Below, in pieces: positions 22,777 to 36,258 of a DNA stretch of 64,000 nucleotides; the first letter of the stretch is position 1; each line of letters begins with the position of its first letter. The notes below the pieces were generated by a model. It was not told the origin of the DNA. It ran no database searches and saw only the letters and a program-made list of their open reading frames with translations. Origin of the DNA: Phallusia mammillata (Eukaryota; Chordata; Ascidiacea; Phlebobranchia; Ascidiidae); assembly GCA_003260075.1 (NCBI GenBank), contig QLIY01000140.1, positions 58,642 to 122,641 of the forward strand. Direction: 5' to 3'. The translations under genes and the position numbers were made by a program.

Positions 22777-24191
22777 GAACTAACAAAGTTGTCAATTTCA
22801 CACGAGGAGCCAAAAAGCGTTCTGCTACATTTGGTGTTGGCTTTGCTGCAGGAAATGCATCAGCTGATGTTTCGCTTGGTTGATAATGATTTTACTGGTA
22901 CGTATTTAATTTTTAGTGGCATATGAAACCATAGTATACTAACATGGTAGTCCAGCTATTGTTTCCGTCACGCCTGANGAATTAATGGTATTTCTAACTT
23001 TTGAAATATGATTTTTGATTAAAAATTTTGTGTTAAATGAAATTTTTCGCGATTGATTGGTTTTATTTTAAACATTTTTTTAGAAAAGTGCTTTTACTTA
23101 ATTACTTTAAAAAAAAAACAATCTGCAACAAATTTATTTGATTTGCCGCTTTGCAAACCGACTATGTCACGTGTCGCAAGAATTAGCAGAGCATGACTTC
23201 AAAGCTGGCAACAGATTTTGCTTACGGGTATTTCCCTAAATCGAAAGACCTGGCAAGCTAAATATGGTCGCCAACCTTTAATACCATGATGCCAAATTTT
23301 CCAATTTATTGCCAATTTTCGCACATTCCGCCACACTTTTAGTTGGTTGTTGTTCAAAAATTGCTATGTTTGCATAGCCGGCTTTTTAAAAATTCAAGTT
23401 GAACGAAATTTAATAGGAAAAGAAACATTATCAGTTTTTTTTATGGTGTGTTTTCGGTGTCTAATCGTTTGTTACAAACGGTTTGTACAGCGATGTTTGT
23501 AGTATAGGAAGGGTTTGCTTTACCTATAATGCCATTTTGTATATTGTTTGTCATTTGTGGACGGTAGTGCACCATATACATTAGGAATCGTTGGGCGGAA
23601 CGTTCTTTCCAAAACGCGCGTTTGTTTGCATAATCGCACCAGAATTTCGAGGTGACCTTGCCTGAAAATAGCGCATATCTATTAAATAGCGTGTAGAAAA
23701 AAGTCTCGATAAAGTGGGTGTTGTTTCAGACAAAAAATAGAAAAAAGGTGGATTTTGCTGTTGAGCAAGATAAAGTATGTGTAAGGATTTATTTTAATAA
23801 ATATTCCTTCAAGATTACGCCAGAAGTTACAAAATAGGCAAATAGTTTTTAAACGTGTGTGATTTAAATTTCAACTCTTGCTAGCTTGTTAATGTGCAGC
23901 TTAGTAGAAGTAAATAGTTAACAAGTTTTTTAAAAATTGGAAAAAAATATAGATACGGGTATCATAAAACTGTTATACATTAGTATGGTATGACTGAAGA
24001 TATGTATAGTTACCTTGATAGCCACTTCAATGTACATCGATGTACTAAAAATGTCAATAAACTGTAATAGTAAAAAGTTCAAAATACTATCCAACCAAAG
24101 TATAGAGATTACTAGTCACAGATTTTCTTTCTTCAAATATTGTTTAGATGCCAAAGGTAATTTTAGATTTGTTGTGATAACCTGCATAAAG
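22777..24191. other. Divergent intergenic region PLD6/NLR-A
   Basis: Contains the PLD6 promoter and 5' UTR on one side and the NLR-A promoter on the other. Sequence near 22780-22880 and scattered blocks to 23520 are conserved in the second copy of the unit at 36.9-37.7 kb. No coding exon was found; short frames here reflect the recent duplication. Confidence 0.6.
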
Positions 24192-24383
24192 ATGGAGATC
24201 CCTGAAGGGTCGGGTGGACAACCAAGTCCTATGGTATTGAGAGTTTATGTTGTTTTATTTTTGGGTACTTTATTAAAAGTTTTTATCAATGATATACATT
24301 TGCACATTTTTCGCAAAACAAATAAGACTTTGATTTTTTTAAGACTTTGATAGAGAAATGTCATATATCACATTTTTTGGTAG

Positions 24384-24420
<37 letters not shown>

Positions 24421-24538
24421 TTACTTCACTGGTAGGAAAAAAGAACATAACAGCACAAATGCAGTAAACAATCACCGAGCCAGAATTAGCTTATGCAAAA
24501 TTGAATCAATACTATTATAATAAAGCACAATTATGGTG

Positions 24539-24579
<41 letters not shown>

Positions 24580-27500
24580 TTAAAATGTTCAGTAAACTAG
24601 TTGCTTGTGATTTAACATTTAATGTTTGTGGCCAATATGTTACTCTCATTATCTTTATATCTCTTAATAAAGTTTGTCATTTTTGTTAAAAATTGGCAAA
24701 ATATTGATTAGCATAGTAAAAATAATTGACCTGATGGTTACATTACCGAGTTGTGTCCTGAATAATGTTTAAATATAATATTTCCAGTGACTGTTTTTTT
24801 ATAATGAAAGGATTGTCTTTGGTTGCTGTATAATTGTTACTGACAAGAGTTGTTTTGTTGCAGGATATTAGTGGCTCTCCAATAGTAATGGGAGACCTAC
24901 ATCAGCATTTTCACCAAACTCAGCCAGGACACATAACACCAGAGCCCAGTCAGGAAGTTGGTAAGTCATGTTCTATATAAACATACTTAAATATTAAAAA
25001 TCTAAAATACTGAACTGGTCTTTATATGGCCTTTGTTAGTAGTGTTTCAAAACATACAAGTATGTCATATGTTTGCTTCTTTTTAGTACATTGACATTTG
25101 TGTGGGCGTATAAAGGCACATCCAGGCTTTAGTGCCTTAAGTTAATAATTACCTTGTTGACAATAAGTTCTGCAATGGTTGGTTGGTTGTGTAAATATTT
25201 AATTAAACCTTGTTCCTTTGGCATATTAATTAGGTTCCCTTTGGGCATATAGTTCCCTTTGGGCATATAGTTCCCTTTGGCATATTAATTAGGTTCCCTA
25301 TGGCCGTATAATTTAACGCATTTCATCTTTTTCTTATAGTGCTAATCTTTTTTATATTGCTAAAAAAATGTTTGTATTAATTTCAAATATTATTTGTTAC
25401 ATTCTAAAACTGTGTTGTAACATATTTATGTGTACTTTTATTTAGATTGTGCTTAGTAATTTAGGTTTTCTAAAAAATCCTAAAACTTTGGAGGTGTGGT
25501 ACTTTTTCATTTTGATCTGTCTTGGCTTCATAAATTAAAGCAAAAAAACAAACAAATTTTGGTATAGCTTGTGGTAAAACTTAATGCCATAAATGTAGTG
25601 AATTACCTTTGTCATCTAATGCTTGGCTATAACCTTTACAGTTGAAAATGCCAAGCGAGAACTTAGGAACATTGCTGAGGAAAATGTGTCAATTGTTCCA
25701 ACTCTAGAATCTGCTGACCCTGTGGACCCAGTGGAGCTGCAGCTCACTGAAAATGTCCAGCTTTTACCAAACCAGCAGGCAGAGGTCCAACGTAAAATAC
25801 AGCTTCTTGAACAAACCAATCCTTTGGTGGGTGATGTATCAATTGCTAATATGTTTGAAAAGGCAAATCAGAAAGCAGAGAGTGAGGCCAACAGTAAGTT
25901 TAGAGATGAAAAGAAAAAGAAGGATTACATTGCCCGGCATGGAAAAGTAGTTGGTGTGACCGGTGTTCAGGGTGTTGGAAAAACAACCCTTACCAAAATG
26001 GTCTTGAGGCTCATTTTAAATGGTGTAATTATTCCAGCAGTTACATTTATTTTCTTGCTGAACATTAGGGAGATCAATTTTGAAGAAAAGTGCACAGTGT
26101 TTGACCTACTCTTTTACAAATCACCAGCAGTGCAGTTGTACAATGATGATGAAAAGGAAGTAATTCTTAAGCAAATTTTAGCTGACAGAAATACAGTTAT
26201 CTTCATTGATGGTATGGATGAGCTTGATCCCCAGCTTTTGTCCAAGCACTATAAAGTTTCTCACATCAAATCAAAAGCACATCCAATAAGCTTCATTATG
26301 AACATGCTTGGTGGGGAGTTGCTTCCTAATGCCTACAAGCTTGCAACTTCCAGACCAAGGGCAATGTTGGAAATTTTGGTTGATCACAGACCACATTTTC
26401 TGGTTGAAGTTCTAGGCCTAAATGAAACGGCACAGAGGCAGTTGGGTTTACAAATTTGTGGCACTGAGTTTCCAAGGGTTCAGAAATCATTACTAGAATC
26501 CTGAACTACTTGAGCATTGCTTAGTACCATTCAACTGCATTGCCTTGTTTACTTATCTTCTGCACAACAGGCCAGTCCATACTACCACAATATCTGACAT
26601 TATAGTTTCTGTACTTCTTCAGTACCTCCATTCTTCTCACATGCAAAACAGGCAGGTTGCGATGGAAAAATTGGCAAAGTTGGCATGGACCGGGTTTGTT
26701 AAACACAAGTTCATCTTTATTGAAAAGGATTTAATTGAAGTAGGTCTTTCTCAACATGACATCAAAACCTTTCTGACCACTACTTTAGATAGCCGACAAA
26801 AGTTGCATTCTTTCATTTTACAACAAGATAAGAAAAGTTTTTTCAGTCACCAGATTTGGCAGGATATGTTCATTGCTCTTTATATGATGTTCCACATGCC
26901 TCTTAAAGAGTTTAATGAAAAACTGCCAAATCTGAATGGAGAGAAAGGTGCCAATGTTAAGAAATTTGTCTATGGAATTTGCAATCCATTCATCTCCACA
27001 AAAGCAGGGCAGTTGTTTCTCGCTAAGCCGTATTTTCATGGAAAGCTACAAGCAATTGAGGTATTTACTACACAATCTGTTCAACTGATCAAACAGAAAT
27101 CAAAATCTGACTACAATGTACTCAATCACAGTAGCAACTTATTGGCCACATTTCACTGTTTAAAGGAGTTGAATTGTCCAAACATAACCACATTGTTTGC
27201 TTCCAAGCTAACGACAGAGTACATTATTAATGGGTACATCTTTCCAAGTGATGTTTCCAGCATATTTTATGTCACAGAAAGTGTACCACAAAATATCACA
27301 TTTTTAAAAGTGGAAGCCCAATTTGTTGGTGAATCTTTTTCTTCCTTTTGTGCAAATGTCAAAGCATCTAAATCAAAGGTATGAGCAAACTACCAGATAG
27401 TAAACACTTTGTTTCCTGTACCTGGTATGGTATGCTTAAAATTATAACTAAAACACATTATATTACCTAGAACTCGTAAGTTGGTTGTTAATGCATGTAA

Positions 27501-30277
27501 ATTTACTAATGCAATGGGTATTGTTTTTTCAAATTATCCTTTTTCTTGTTAGGTGGTTCAATTGATATTCCAACAAAAAAAACTACCAGACCTCCACAAG
27601 TTTATGGTCGCCATACCTTGTATTGAACAGATATACTTCATAACCCTTCACGTAAATTTACTGCAAATTCTTTGTGATGCATTGAAAACAACAAACTATG
27701 TGGTAAGTACGTTTAAAAATACATTTATTTGCCTTTTGATAATATGTTAATCTGTAGATGAATTTATTGTCTTTTGACAATCTTCAACTGAAGGATGGCG
27801 GATTGGCAATTTTGTGTACCTGCATTAATAAAATAAAATACCTTTCACTGAAAGGTTGTTGTATTACTGAACTTGGGATAAAGGCACTCTGTCAAGCTCT
27901 TGCTCAACCTAACCAATTGGTATGTCTGTGGGTTCTTTGTCATTGTAAAATTACTAAAAAAGAACCGTTTTGTGGAAAGAATATTTTTTTAACAAAATTC
28001 TGATCCAAGTATTGAAAATGTTATAACTAAACAATTAATTTGTGTAATTTATTTTAACATATCCCTAATCAAGTATATATTGTACTTGGCACAACATTTT
28101 CAATTTAACAGGTGTCACTAGACCTGTCATTCAATAGTGTTGGAAATGAGGCTACCAATTTGTTAAGGCTTTGTCCAAATCTAAATCGCATTGTCCTATC
28201 TTATTGTGGCATAAACTGGGAAGGTGCTCCGGCTCTTTCGAACAATATGAAGCAACTGAAACAGGTTGGATATAGTAAAACAAATAAGCTACTTGTTTAG
28301 GTAAAAAAATGTTTGGATATCATTGTATTGAACCCTGTGGTTGCAATCATGGTAAAAGTGCTGTAACCTGCAAAGTTGAATTGCTAAAATTGGTTAGATA
28401 GAATGAAATTTTGCAGACTAATGTTGATGTCATTATTCTTTGCTATGTGGTGTTTGTGGCCTTAGCCCCTAAATTTCATAAAATGAGCAAGATTATACTG
28501 TGGTATAATTTAAGTCACTTATGCTGTGGTAACTGAACTAGATAACATAAATTCAGACAATTTGTAAAATGTGCTATGGAAGTATATTAATTGTTATTGG
28601 CCATGGTGTAATAATTTGCGACTTAGCAGAAATTATAGAGTATGCCTGGTTTAAAATCTAACATTTTTTTGCAGAAAGGATTTGTACTAATCCTGTTTGG
28701 AAATCCACTTAGAAGTAGAGGTGTTGAGATTCTATCAGAATGCCTGTCCATGGTTCATGAACTAGTGATTGATAGCTGTGAAGTGCAAACTGTTACCAAA
28801 TTAGCAAAAAGCATAAAAAAACTTGACAAAAACCAAGTATGTACACATACAAATGCTGAATAATTTTTTCCTACAGCACAATTTTTCAAGAAATACTTTC
28901 TTTAGAAACTGGTGATGTGTATAGGAAACAATCCAATTGGCAATGCTGGACTTGATAAACTCTCAACATGTTTTAATAATGTTGACAAACTATCTGTCAA
29001 TGCATGTGGAATAACTGATGTCTTCTGTCTGCCTAAAAGTATTTTGAAACTGGGGCATCAGGTATGAGTGTTTAAGTAACTATATTAAAGAAATGCAAAC
29101 TGATAAAATTTAATTATGGCCAGAAATATGTGTTGCACATTATTAAAAAAAAATCCTAGTATGATGTACTTCTAGATCAGTGAACTGAATGTCTCACAAA
29201 ATTTAATTGGAAGTTTTGGAGCAGAAGTTCTTTCAAAATGTATTGGCCATATAAAAAGACTCGGTTTAATGGAATGTGGTATTGCTGATGATGGTGCAGA
29301 AAAGCTTGCTGCTGCTGTGCAGAAGTTGGAAAATCCAGTAAGAAAATACAAATCTTCCAACAGTTTCATTTTAAGGCAACAAATTTGGTTTGTTATGGGT
29401 CCCCTTGAAAGAGACACACTGTTTTTATCCACCAACCAGTTGGTCAATTAAATTATGTTATTTAGTAATCGCATATTGGTCTTTTAAAAGTTGGACATCG
29501 GATGACCCAGCAGTTTACCCATAGGCCTTCAAAACATGAAATTTTAAAAATAGCTACACTTGCTAAAGTGCAGGATCCAGCAGTTTAATATTTTGGTAGG
29601 TGCCATGTAAAGTATGTTAAATGGCTTGTAAATCTTAGTTAGATTCACCCCTTTTACCAAAATTTTTTTTATAGGTTAACAAAATGTATACAGTTGCCTT
29701 TAGGTTATTATGGGTCCCCTTGCATGAAGGGGACACATATGGTTTTTGCCCACATTTTTTTCTTTTTCTGTCTAACTTTTTCTGGTTTATTATATGCATT
29801 TGGTCAAGAAAGAGTTTTATTATACGCGTTTGGTCAAGAACAGATCAAATAAAGGAATATATATTTTGCCTAAATATATATTTTCGCCTGCCATCAGTTC
29901 CTAAAAATCGAAATACAAATCGCTATAAAAATGAGTGCTAAAACAAACACGCCATAAAATTGCAGCAAAACAGTATAATAATAAAACAAGGAATTGCTGT
30001 TACTAACTGTGCAAGGTAACTGAACCAAGCCAATAGTATGCGTACACTATGTCAGTCAAATAGAAGTCCCAAGGAAGAACTCACTGGTTTACGATTAAGG
30101 AGGTTTAATGCAGAGCAGAAGGGCTCAGCCTGACACTCAATGATTAAAAATCAGCTGTATTTGTGCAACAATTTCATGTCGTTTTATTGAGGAATCATAG
30201 GCATTTTCAGTTTTGGCGATGGTTTCACAACTTAGATGTGATTCAAAGATCTATAAACAAACTTCGGTTTCGTATAT

Positions 30278-30353
<76 letters not shown>

Positions 30354-32150
30354 TAAAACATAAAATAGACTTTTCGTAAGCCGCGATAAAGGGTCTTTAA
30401 ATTCTCGTTGTTGGCTGTAGCATGACCATGGGTCACTAAAGGTCAACTTGTAAGTATTACAAACAAAGTTAAGAATGATTTTTCGTCATAACGTAGCTTC
30501 TTTATTTTTGACAAATCAGTTCAAAATTCAATACCTTATATGCAAAACGGTATTGTTGAACACTAAGGACTGCATACTGTTAAAAATGGTGTTAAAAAGG
30601 CCATTAAACAGTCGTTCCACGTCTGCACCAGGAAAGGTAACTACAGGTCAATGGTACTCGTTTTGTGAAACAAAGTGTAATGTTTTAAAACATTTTGTTA
30701 TGTATGCCTTGATAACAAAAAATGTTTTTGAATTTATAGTGTCTATAATATGTTAAGGCTTGCTATGAAAGTATGAAACTTATCTTGGACGACAATATCA
30801 TGGTCAAAGCAAGAGATTAATTTAAGAGTATACTTTTCGTTCCGTTTTATATAAATGTTTGGGGTAAAAAAGAACAACCTGAAAATATAGAAGCTGGCCA
30901 AATGGAACCCTTTTTTGTTTAATAGGTCATAGTTTTGACACAACACAGAACAAGGGTTATTGACACCAAACTTGTAAAAAAATATGCAGGAAAGTTTGTA
31001 AAGGTTGTTAAAGACTTTTTCAGATGCAAATTTACCTACTGTTGTTTCCACCTGCAGAACAAGGCCTATAAGTCTGAGAATGGGTAATGGTTTATTGTGT
31101 AGGCACAGAATAAAAACATCCCATGAAAAAGAAGGCATTAAACAATTTTTTTTGGTTCAGCTATGAGGGTATTGTTTTTTTTTACCCAAACTTTGGCACA
31201 ATTTTTTTCCCTATTTGAATACTGTACAACCAATTCACATAAAACCTGTTTTGGGACCAATTCATATAGTAAATTGGGATATGGAATATAAAATAGAAAA
31301 ATATAGAAGAGCCACCTTTCTAGTTTAAATTCATTTTGCTTGGTGACTATTGGGCAGGAAAAAACTGCACTTTGTTGCAAAGTTATTGGGCCCAGCAAGC
31401 AAGAGGGCAAAATTTGGAAAAACCAGACAAGTTATCACCTAAACTACTTGTGTTATCGAGAACTTTTTAAAACACTTTTTTTAATGATCAGGTAAATGTA
31501 CACCATAAGATTTGTTAACTTTAAATTTCATGCAAGGTTAATATTGGCACCCTCAACATTGAAAGTTTTTGGAAAAAATTAAATACCAACAAGCTATTTG
31601 TTTGCTTAACAAACAATAACAAAATTATTTAAAAACAGTTTGTTTTAAGTGTACAACTGTATTGTTAGATTCAATCTTTGGACCTCGCAAGGAACCAAAT
31701 CAAAGATGAGGGGGCAAAATTTTTTGTTTGTTGTTTTAAAAATGTTGAAGACTTGAGTTTAGCTGAAAATCCAATTACTCCACAATGCGGGTCGTACATG
31801 ATGGCAGAATTGGTCAAGCAAAATCTTACAGTATATAATGTTTTTATACTGTACATGTTAATTGTAGTAACTATTTTTTTAACTAACAATTTTCATCAAT
31901 TTTTTTCTGATTGAGATTGTGTGACAGTTTTTATTATGTACCTTTCAGAGAAATTTTAATTTCTTTTCAAACCAAGCAAAAGTATTTTGTTTTCTTCTTT
32001 CTTTATCAGACTGAAAGATTGAGTTTGCCCTACTCTGCCATCCAAACATCACAGGATACAATTAGGATACAGACAACTCAAATGATTCCTGGACAATTTC
32101 TTCGTGTATCAATGAGTTACCAGCTACGAGGGACCAATGAAGATTCCTAA
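24192..32150 (+). CDS. NLR-A, NACHT-LRR receptor (frameshifted in NACHT exon)
   Basis: Eleven exons: 24192-24233, 24864-24960, 25642-27378, then LRR exons 27553-27702, 27758-27919, 28112-28264, 28675-28836, 28906-29061, 29176-29337, 31669-31830 and a terminal 32010-32150. The short N-terminus shows no death, CARD or pyrin fold. The NACHT has Walker A GVQGVGKTTLTK (about residues 154-162) and Walker B TVIFIDGMDELD (about 231-241), then winged-helix-like sequence. LRR exons are phase-0 and 150-162 nt. Near 26490-26505 the frame is lost: compared with NLR-B the sequence is two nucleotides shorter just before PELLEHC, giving an early stop. The frame resumes at once and stays open to 27378. This is either a null allele, recent decay or a base error. 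Intracellular pattern-recognition role is known for the family; the ligand is unknown. Further LRR exons may be missing in the 29.3-31.7 kb intron, which contains a 71-C gap. Confidence 0.88.
24384..24579. other. Two long C runs in NLR-A intron 1 (probable gaps)
   Basis: Thirty-four Cs at 24384-24417 and forty at 24540-24579 frame a 122-base island. No duplicated flanks were seen, so these look like real gaps of estimated size. A third long run, 71 Cs, lies at 30280-30350 in another NLR-A intron. Confidence 0.6.
25211..25310. repeat. Short tandem repeat, TTCCCTTTGGGCATAT type
   Basis: A unit of about 18-32 bases built on GTTCCCTTTGGGCATAT is repeated about five times, alternating with ATTAATTAG spacers, inside the intron before the NACHT exon of NLR-A. 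No function is evident. Confidence 0.7.
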
Positions 32151-32454
32151 TCCTGTTTTGCCTGAAAGAATGTACATTTTCTATTTTATAACCTTTAAAT
32201 GTTTGTTTGATGTACATAAAATCTAAAAACACCTTGCTTTGTAAAGTGATTCAGAACACATATAGATGGGAGCTTCAGGTATAAACCCTGTAACAGGGTT
32301 GCAAGGTCGGTTTTCTAAAAAGGCAAGCCAATGACTTGTCAAAACATATATAACCACCACAACTGGGTAAATATAAAACAAGTAAAAATAAACCAAGCTT
32401 TACTGCATTATTTCGATGTCGATGCAACAGAGTTTTTATAATATTTATTAGGGA

Positions 32455-34385
32455 TGTTCCAAAATTGCAAGTGTTCTGTTTGGTCGAGCACCGAGCATCT
32501 CACGTTNATTCAGTGATCGCTGACATAGATAACCTACTAATAAAGAAAAGAGCCATTAAGAACATACTGAATATCGGCTATCTATATATATGCCGTAATA
32601 AGCTGTCGATAATTGTGTTTCACCCTGTAACCCCAATATTTACCCCACTAGTCCCTAAAATTCGTGAATTTACTAAAGCAGTATTGGAATTTGATGAAAT
32701 TTGGACAGTTTGTTTAATTTACAATAATAAGCTGACAATAGTTGTGTTTCACCCTGTAGCCCCATTATTTACCCCACTATCCCCCTAAAATGGGTGAAAT
32801 TATACATTTTGCCATGCAGTCCTATCAGTTGCCCATTAACCCCCTAAAAGGGTTAACTTTTTAGACAAGTAGTTGACAAATTTTGGACACTTCGTAGAAT
32901 ATGTCATTTTGAGGTGTTGATTGTTGAGTTTTACCATGTAGCCCCGCTAACCCCTAAAATAGGAAAATTTTCCGAACAATTAACGCATTGAATGCGATTT
33001 GTGTAGTTTGTACCTCATACAGCATGATTATTTCTGCAGACTTTTTTATTGTGCTGTTTCAACTCATAGCATCAAAATTTGTTATAGTTATTTCATAAAA
33101 TGCATTGGCAATATGTGCTAAGCCATCCTTCTAGTTTGTCTTACTTCCCATCTCTATGTCAGTTCTATTCACTTAATTAGATTGAAATATCATCCAAACA
33201 GGGGTACCAGCATTGTTAAACATTGTACATCGGCTACGTAAAAACAACAAATATGTTCAACAGCGAAGTCCTGAAGCCAGACTTTATGGTGTATACTTGT
33301 GATTGTCAAAGACTCTCTGCACACCAATAAGTGCGATAACCTTATTTGTGCTGGACTTTTTGCAAGCTAAACCATCAAGAGAAAATTACCATACAGCTTT
33401 AATGTTTTGTGATGATATTGTATACAGGACAATTTGCGTCAAATTTGTACACAGTTTGAGAATAACTGGTGGACCTATAAACTGCCTTTTTGAGCAAAAA
33501 GTTTATCTACCCGCAGTGCATTTTTTTCGATTGTCAACAATGTAATTTTTCTTACCTGGCGTAATAGTAAACTATTCCGCATCCAGGACTCTTTAAAAGT
33601 GTCCCTAAGAAGACGAAGTGGTTGACGGATGTTCTAATAAAAGTAATAATATGCTTTTAATGTCTATGCGTTTGAACGATGTGAAGTTTTTTTAACTGTA
33701 AGTAAAGCCAAGACGTTTCACAAGCAAAGCAGACAAAAAATACCAAACGTCATGAAAAACGACTTTGTCTTGTTATATGTGTACTAAAGTTGTTTGCACT
33801 CACGTGAAATCTTTTTTTCAGATAGTAGGCCTAAATATACACAAGACCACTGTGTAAATGTCAGCAAGGCGTTTCGAGAACCCCGTGTGAAATAAATGGT
33901 GGCTAATTTTTTAAGCTCTCTAGTTGTTGGTTAAACGGCGAATAAGTTTTTTTACGTGTTCATCCGACATCGTATATTTTATTACTATTCTACTCGCTCG
34001 ACCTTCAAATCTGCCAGATTTGATGCGAGAAACGCGTTCTGTCACTTTACCGCATGGTTTTCCACTGAAAACAAATAAGCTCCCGTAGTGACACAAAATA
34101 GAAGACGAGTTGTGATGTAGTATGGGATGGGCCGAGCGGAGTCAGAACACGTGTACTCGGTACCTCGACCGAGCGTGTATTTGTAATACCCCGAGCAGGT
34201 GATCAAACTGTACCGAACATTAAATTTGCATATTCATGCCCTGCTAAGATATGAAACTAGTGTTCAAATGAGTATCCAAGAACAAAATAGGGAATGCGCG
34301 TGACGTTGCGATGCACCGAGCTTGCATTAACGTGAGATGCTGGGTGCTCGACCAAACAGAACATTTGTTGTTTTGGCCCATCCCC
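32455..34385. mobile_element. Putative transposon bounded by long inverted termini
   Basis: The motif TGTTCTGTTTGGTCGAGCAC at 32470 onward recurs inverted at about 34345-34370, with a further GCATCTCACGTTAA match inside and GGGATG(GG/TT)CC outside. The span is about 1.9 kb. An additional GGGATGGGCCGAGCGG occurrence near 34125 suggests nesting. I found no clear target duplication and no transposase frame, so this is tentative. Confidence 0.4.
32585..32960. repeat. Diverged tandem array (CACCCTGTAACCCC unit)
   Basis: The phrase TTTCACCCTGTA-CCCC-TTTACCCC recurs at about 32620, 32745 and, more degraded, 32810 and 32930. The period is about 120-130 bases and each unit also contains AATAATAAGCTG or a relative. 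No coding potential. Confidence 0.6.
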
Positions 34386-34854
34386 AGACGTAATGATGGT
34401 GTCTGACGTACTTGAATTCTGTCATAGTCCACTGCATACACAAGAAGGTTTTACATCGTAAAACTAACTGTTGGTCCCATGTGTTGTTATTTATGATTTG
34501 TGAGGAAACACCGCCAGTGAAAACGGAGATGCAAACGATTCCAATGGGTTTAACCATCAGTTTGGTCCTGAGCGCTTGTCTGTTGTTGTTGAGAATTTAT
34601 TTATCTGCGCGCTGCAATGCTTTGCTTTACACTTGCGATACTTATCAACTTACTTTTTTAGTCTGCTATAACTTTTTTAGGGGGTAGCACGCCAACTTTT
34701 TCCAGATGATGATGACTAAACAACATTAGGGTCCTCTGAATCAAAGTATCTTTGACTTAAGAAACATTTATTTAGTAAAGTGGTCTGTTATTGGGATGAT
34801 TTAACCAAGCTTAAATTTAAACAGAAAAATAATCAAAATAACATTGGCCCAAAA

Positions 34855-35050
34855 TAAAGAATGTGTTATTGCCTTCCGTTACTGGACCGAGCTAAAGTTA
34901 TTCGGCACTGTCATAGGTAGATCGGGTATTCACATTTTCCCCGGCCACGATAAGCGGTGAATACCCAGGGATCGTTTCTAAGGTCGTAAACATTCAAGAT
35001 TTCCACACTCTGTAAATGTCAGGCAGGCGATTTGCGGGATTTTGCTGGCG
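34855..35050. repeat. Dispersed repeat, copies at 34.9, 56.2-56.5 and partly 61.9 kb
   Basis: Shared blocks include TTACTGGAC, TTATTCGGCA(C/G)TGTC, AATACCCAGGGATCGTT and CACTCTGTAAATGT. They occur in the same order at 34865-35030 and at 56180-56475. Sequence next to the second copy (56560-56690) is related to 61930-62070 through GACATTGCGCCAC, ATTTACCACTAGG and GCGGCAAA. A family of unknown type. Confidence 0.6.
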
Positions 35051-35851
35051 ATTTGCTGTCAGATTTAGCTAGGGCAGTTGTTCTCAAACTGTGCGGAGCG
35101 ACGGCCTGGTTCGTCCTTTCGATTCTCCAAGGGCGTCGCAGAATAGTTCCGTTATGTGGCTTTTTGTTGTTGTATTATTAAACACAACTTTAATATAAAG
35201 TTTCCTCATTAACTTTTGCTTGCTGGGGCGTCGAAAGTCCAGAAAACTTTTCCAGAGGCGTCGCAATAAAAAACGTTGTTTAAGTTGACTATTCAAGATA
35301 CACGCAAACGGCAACGAATTTTTTCTTACAAACATTTTCTTTGTTGTAACCCTAGATTGCGAAGACGTATTTATAAATACCCGACTAACAATACCAATAT
35401 AAACTAGTGAAACAGACGTACGATAACAGCCGATAAAATAACGATTTTGCCAATTTTTCGCTTTGCCAATTGATGTATTTTAACAGGCAGCGCTAAAAGG
35501 CATTTAGTAACCGAAGCACAATTTCTTCCCGATCTCTGTTGACCGAGTAATTTGGACTACGTTTATTTTTTCTGTTACGCAAGAAACTCGGTTAACCATA
35601 CAAATCTCAATTATGTAAAGTGTAATTATTAGGCCAGATTTGTTAAATGACAAATAATACGTGTAGCGGTCACGTGCTTTCAAACCATCATTTTGGCACT
35701 TTGGTTTGGCTAAGCATTAAGTAATGGAACATTTTAACGTGGCAAGCATGACTTTTCGGTCCATGGAAATTGTTTGCTGCTTTTGCAACATATGGTATTG
35801 AGCGGTGTAACTTTACTGTTCCATGTGTTCTCACGATTCAGTAACTATTGG

Positions 35852-36184
35852 NNNNNNNNNNNNNNNNNNNNNNNNNNNNNNNNNNNNNNNNNNNNNNNNN
35901 NNNNNNNNNNNNNNNNNNNNNNNNNNNNNNNNNNNNNNNNNNNTATTTTGTGGATCATGTCGGCTCTATGCAGCAAGCGTTAAGAATCGTAATAATGAAC
36001 TTACTCGCTACTGCAGACGACCGATACGAGCCACGAGAAGCAGAAGAATTAACGAGCTTCCAAGTCAAGAATAACACAGCACGCGCGCGCACACTAGCCC
36101 CCGCATATTGCAATACAATAAGCACATGTTGACCAGCAATAACCTCTCGTCAACTGGTAGCTGTGCAATAATTTACCACTATTG

Positions 36185-36257
<73 letters not shown>
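35852..36257. other. Assembly gap (92 N) and 72-base C run
   Basis: Unknown bases fill 35852-35943 and a pure C run fills 36186-36257. The start of the second NLR unit lies between them (36108-36185 matches 22066-22145). The C run interrupts sequence that is continuous in the first unit. Confidence 0.85.

Positions 36258-36258
<1 letters not shown>

Larger units (their letters stand above)
32151..36107. other. Intergenic, repeat-rich, between the two NLR units
   Basis: No gene recognised. Holds a diverged tandem array (32585-32960), a pair of long inverted termini (32455-32510 and 34316-34370), a dispersed repeat (34855-35050) and a hAT-like fragment starting near 35068 (CAGTTGTTCTCAAACTG). 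Ninety-two unknown bases follow at 35852-35943. Short frames such as 33303-33545 have no recognisable content. Confidence 0.55.

Noticed and set aside
22738..22926. Plus-strand frame conserved at 36.9 kb
   Set aside because: It is antisense to PLD6 exon 1 and its 5' flank; similarity between the two sites is explained by the segmental duplication.
30163..30446. Polyproline/polyglycine frames in NLR-A intron
   Set aside because: Produced by a 71-C run that I interpret as a gap; the flanks are non-coding.
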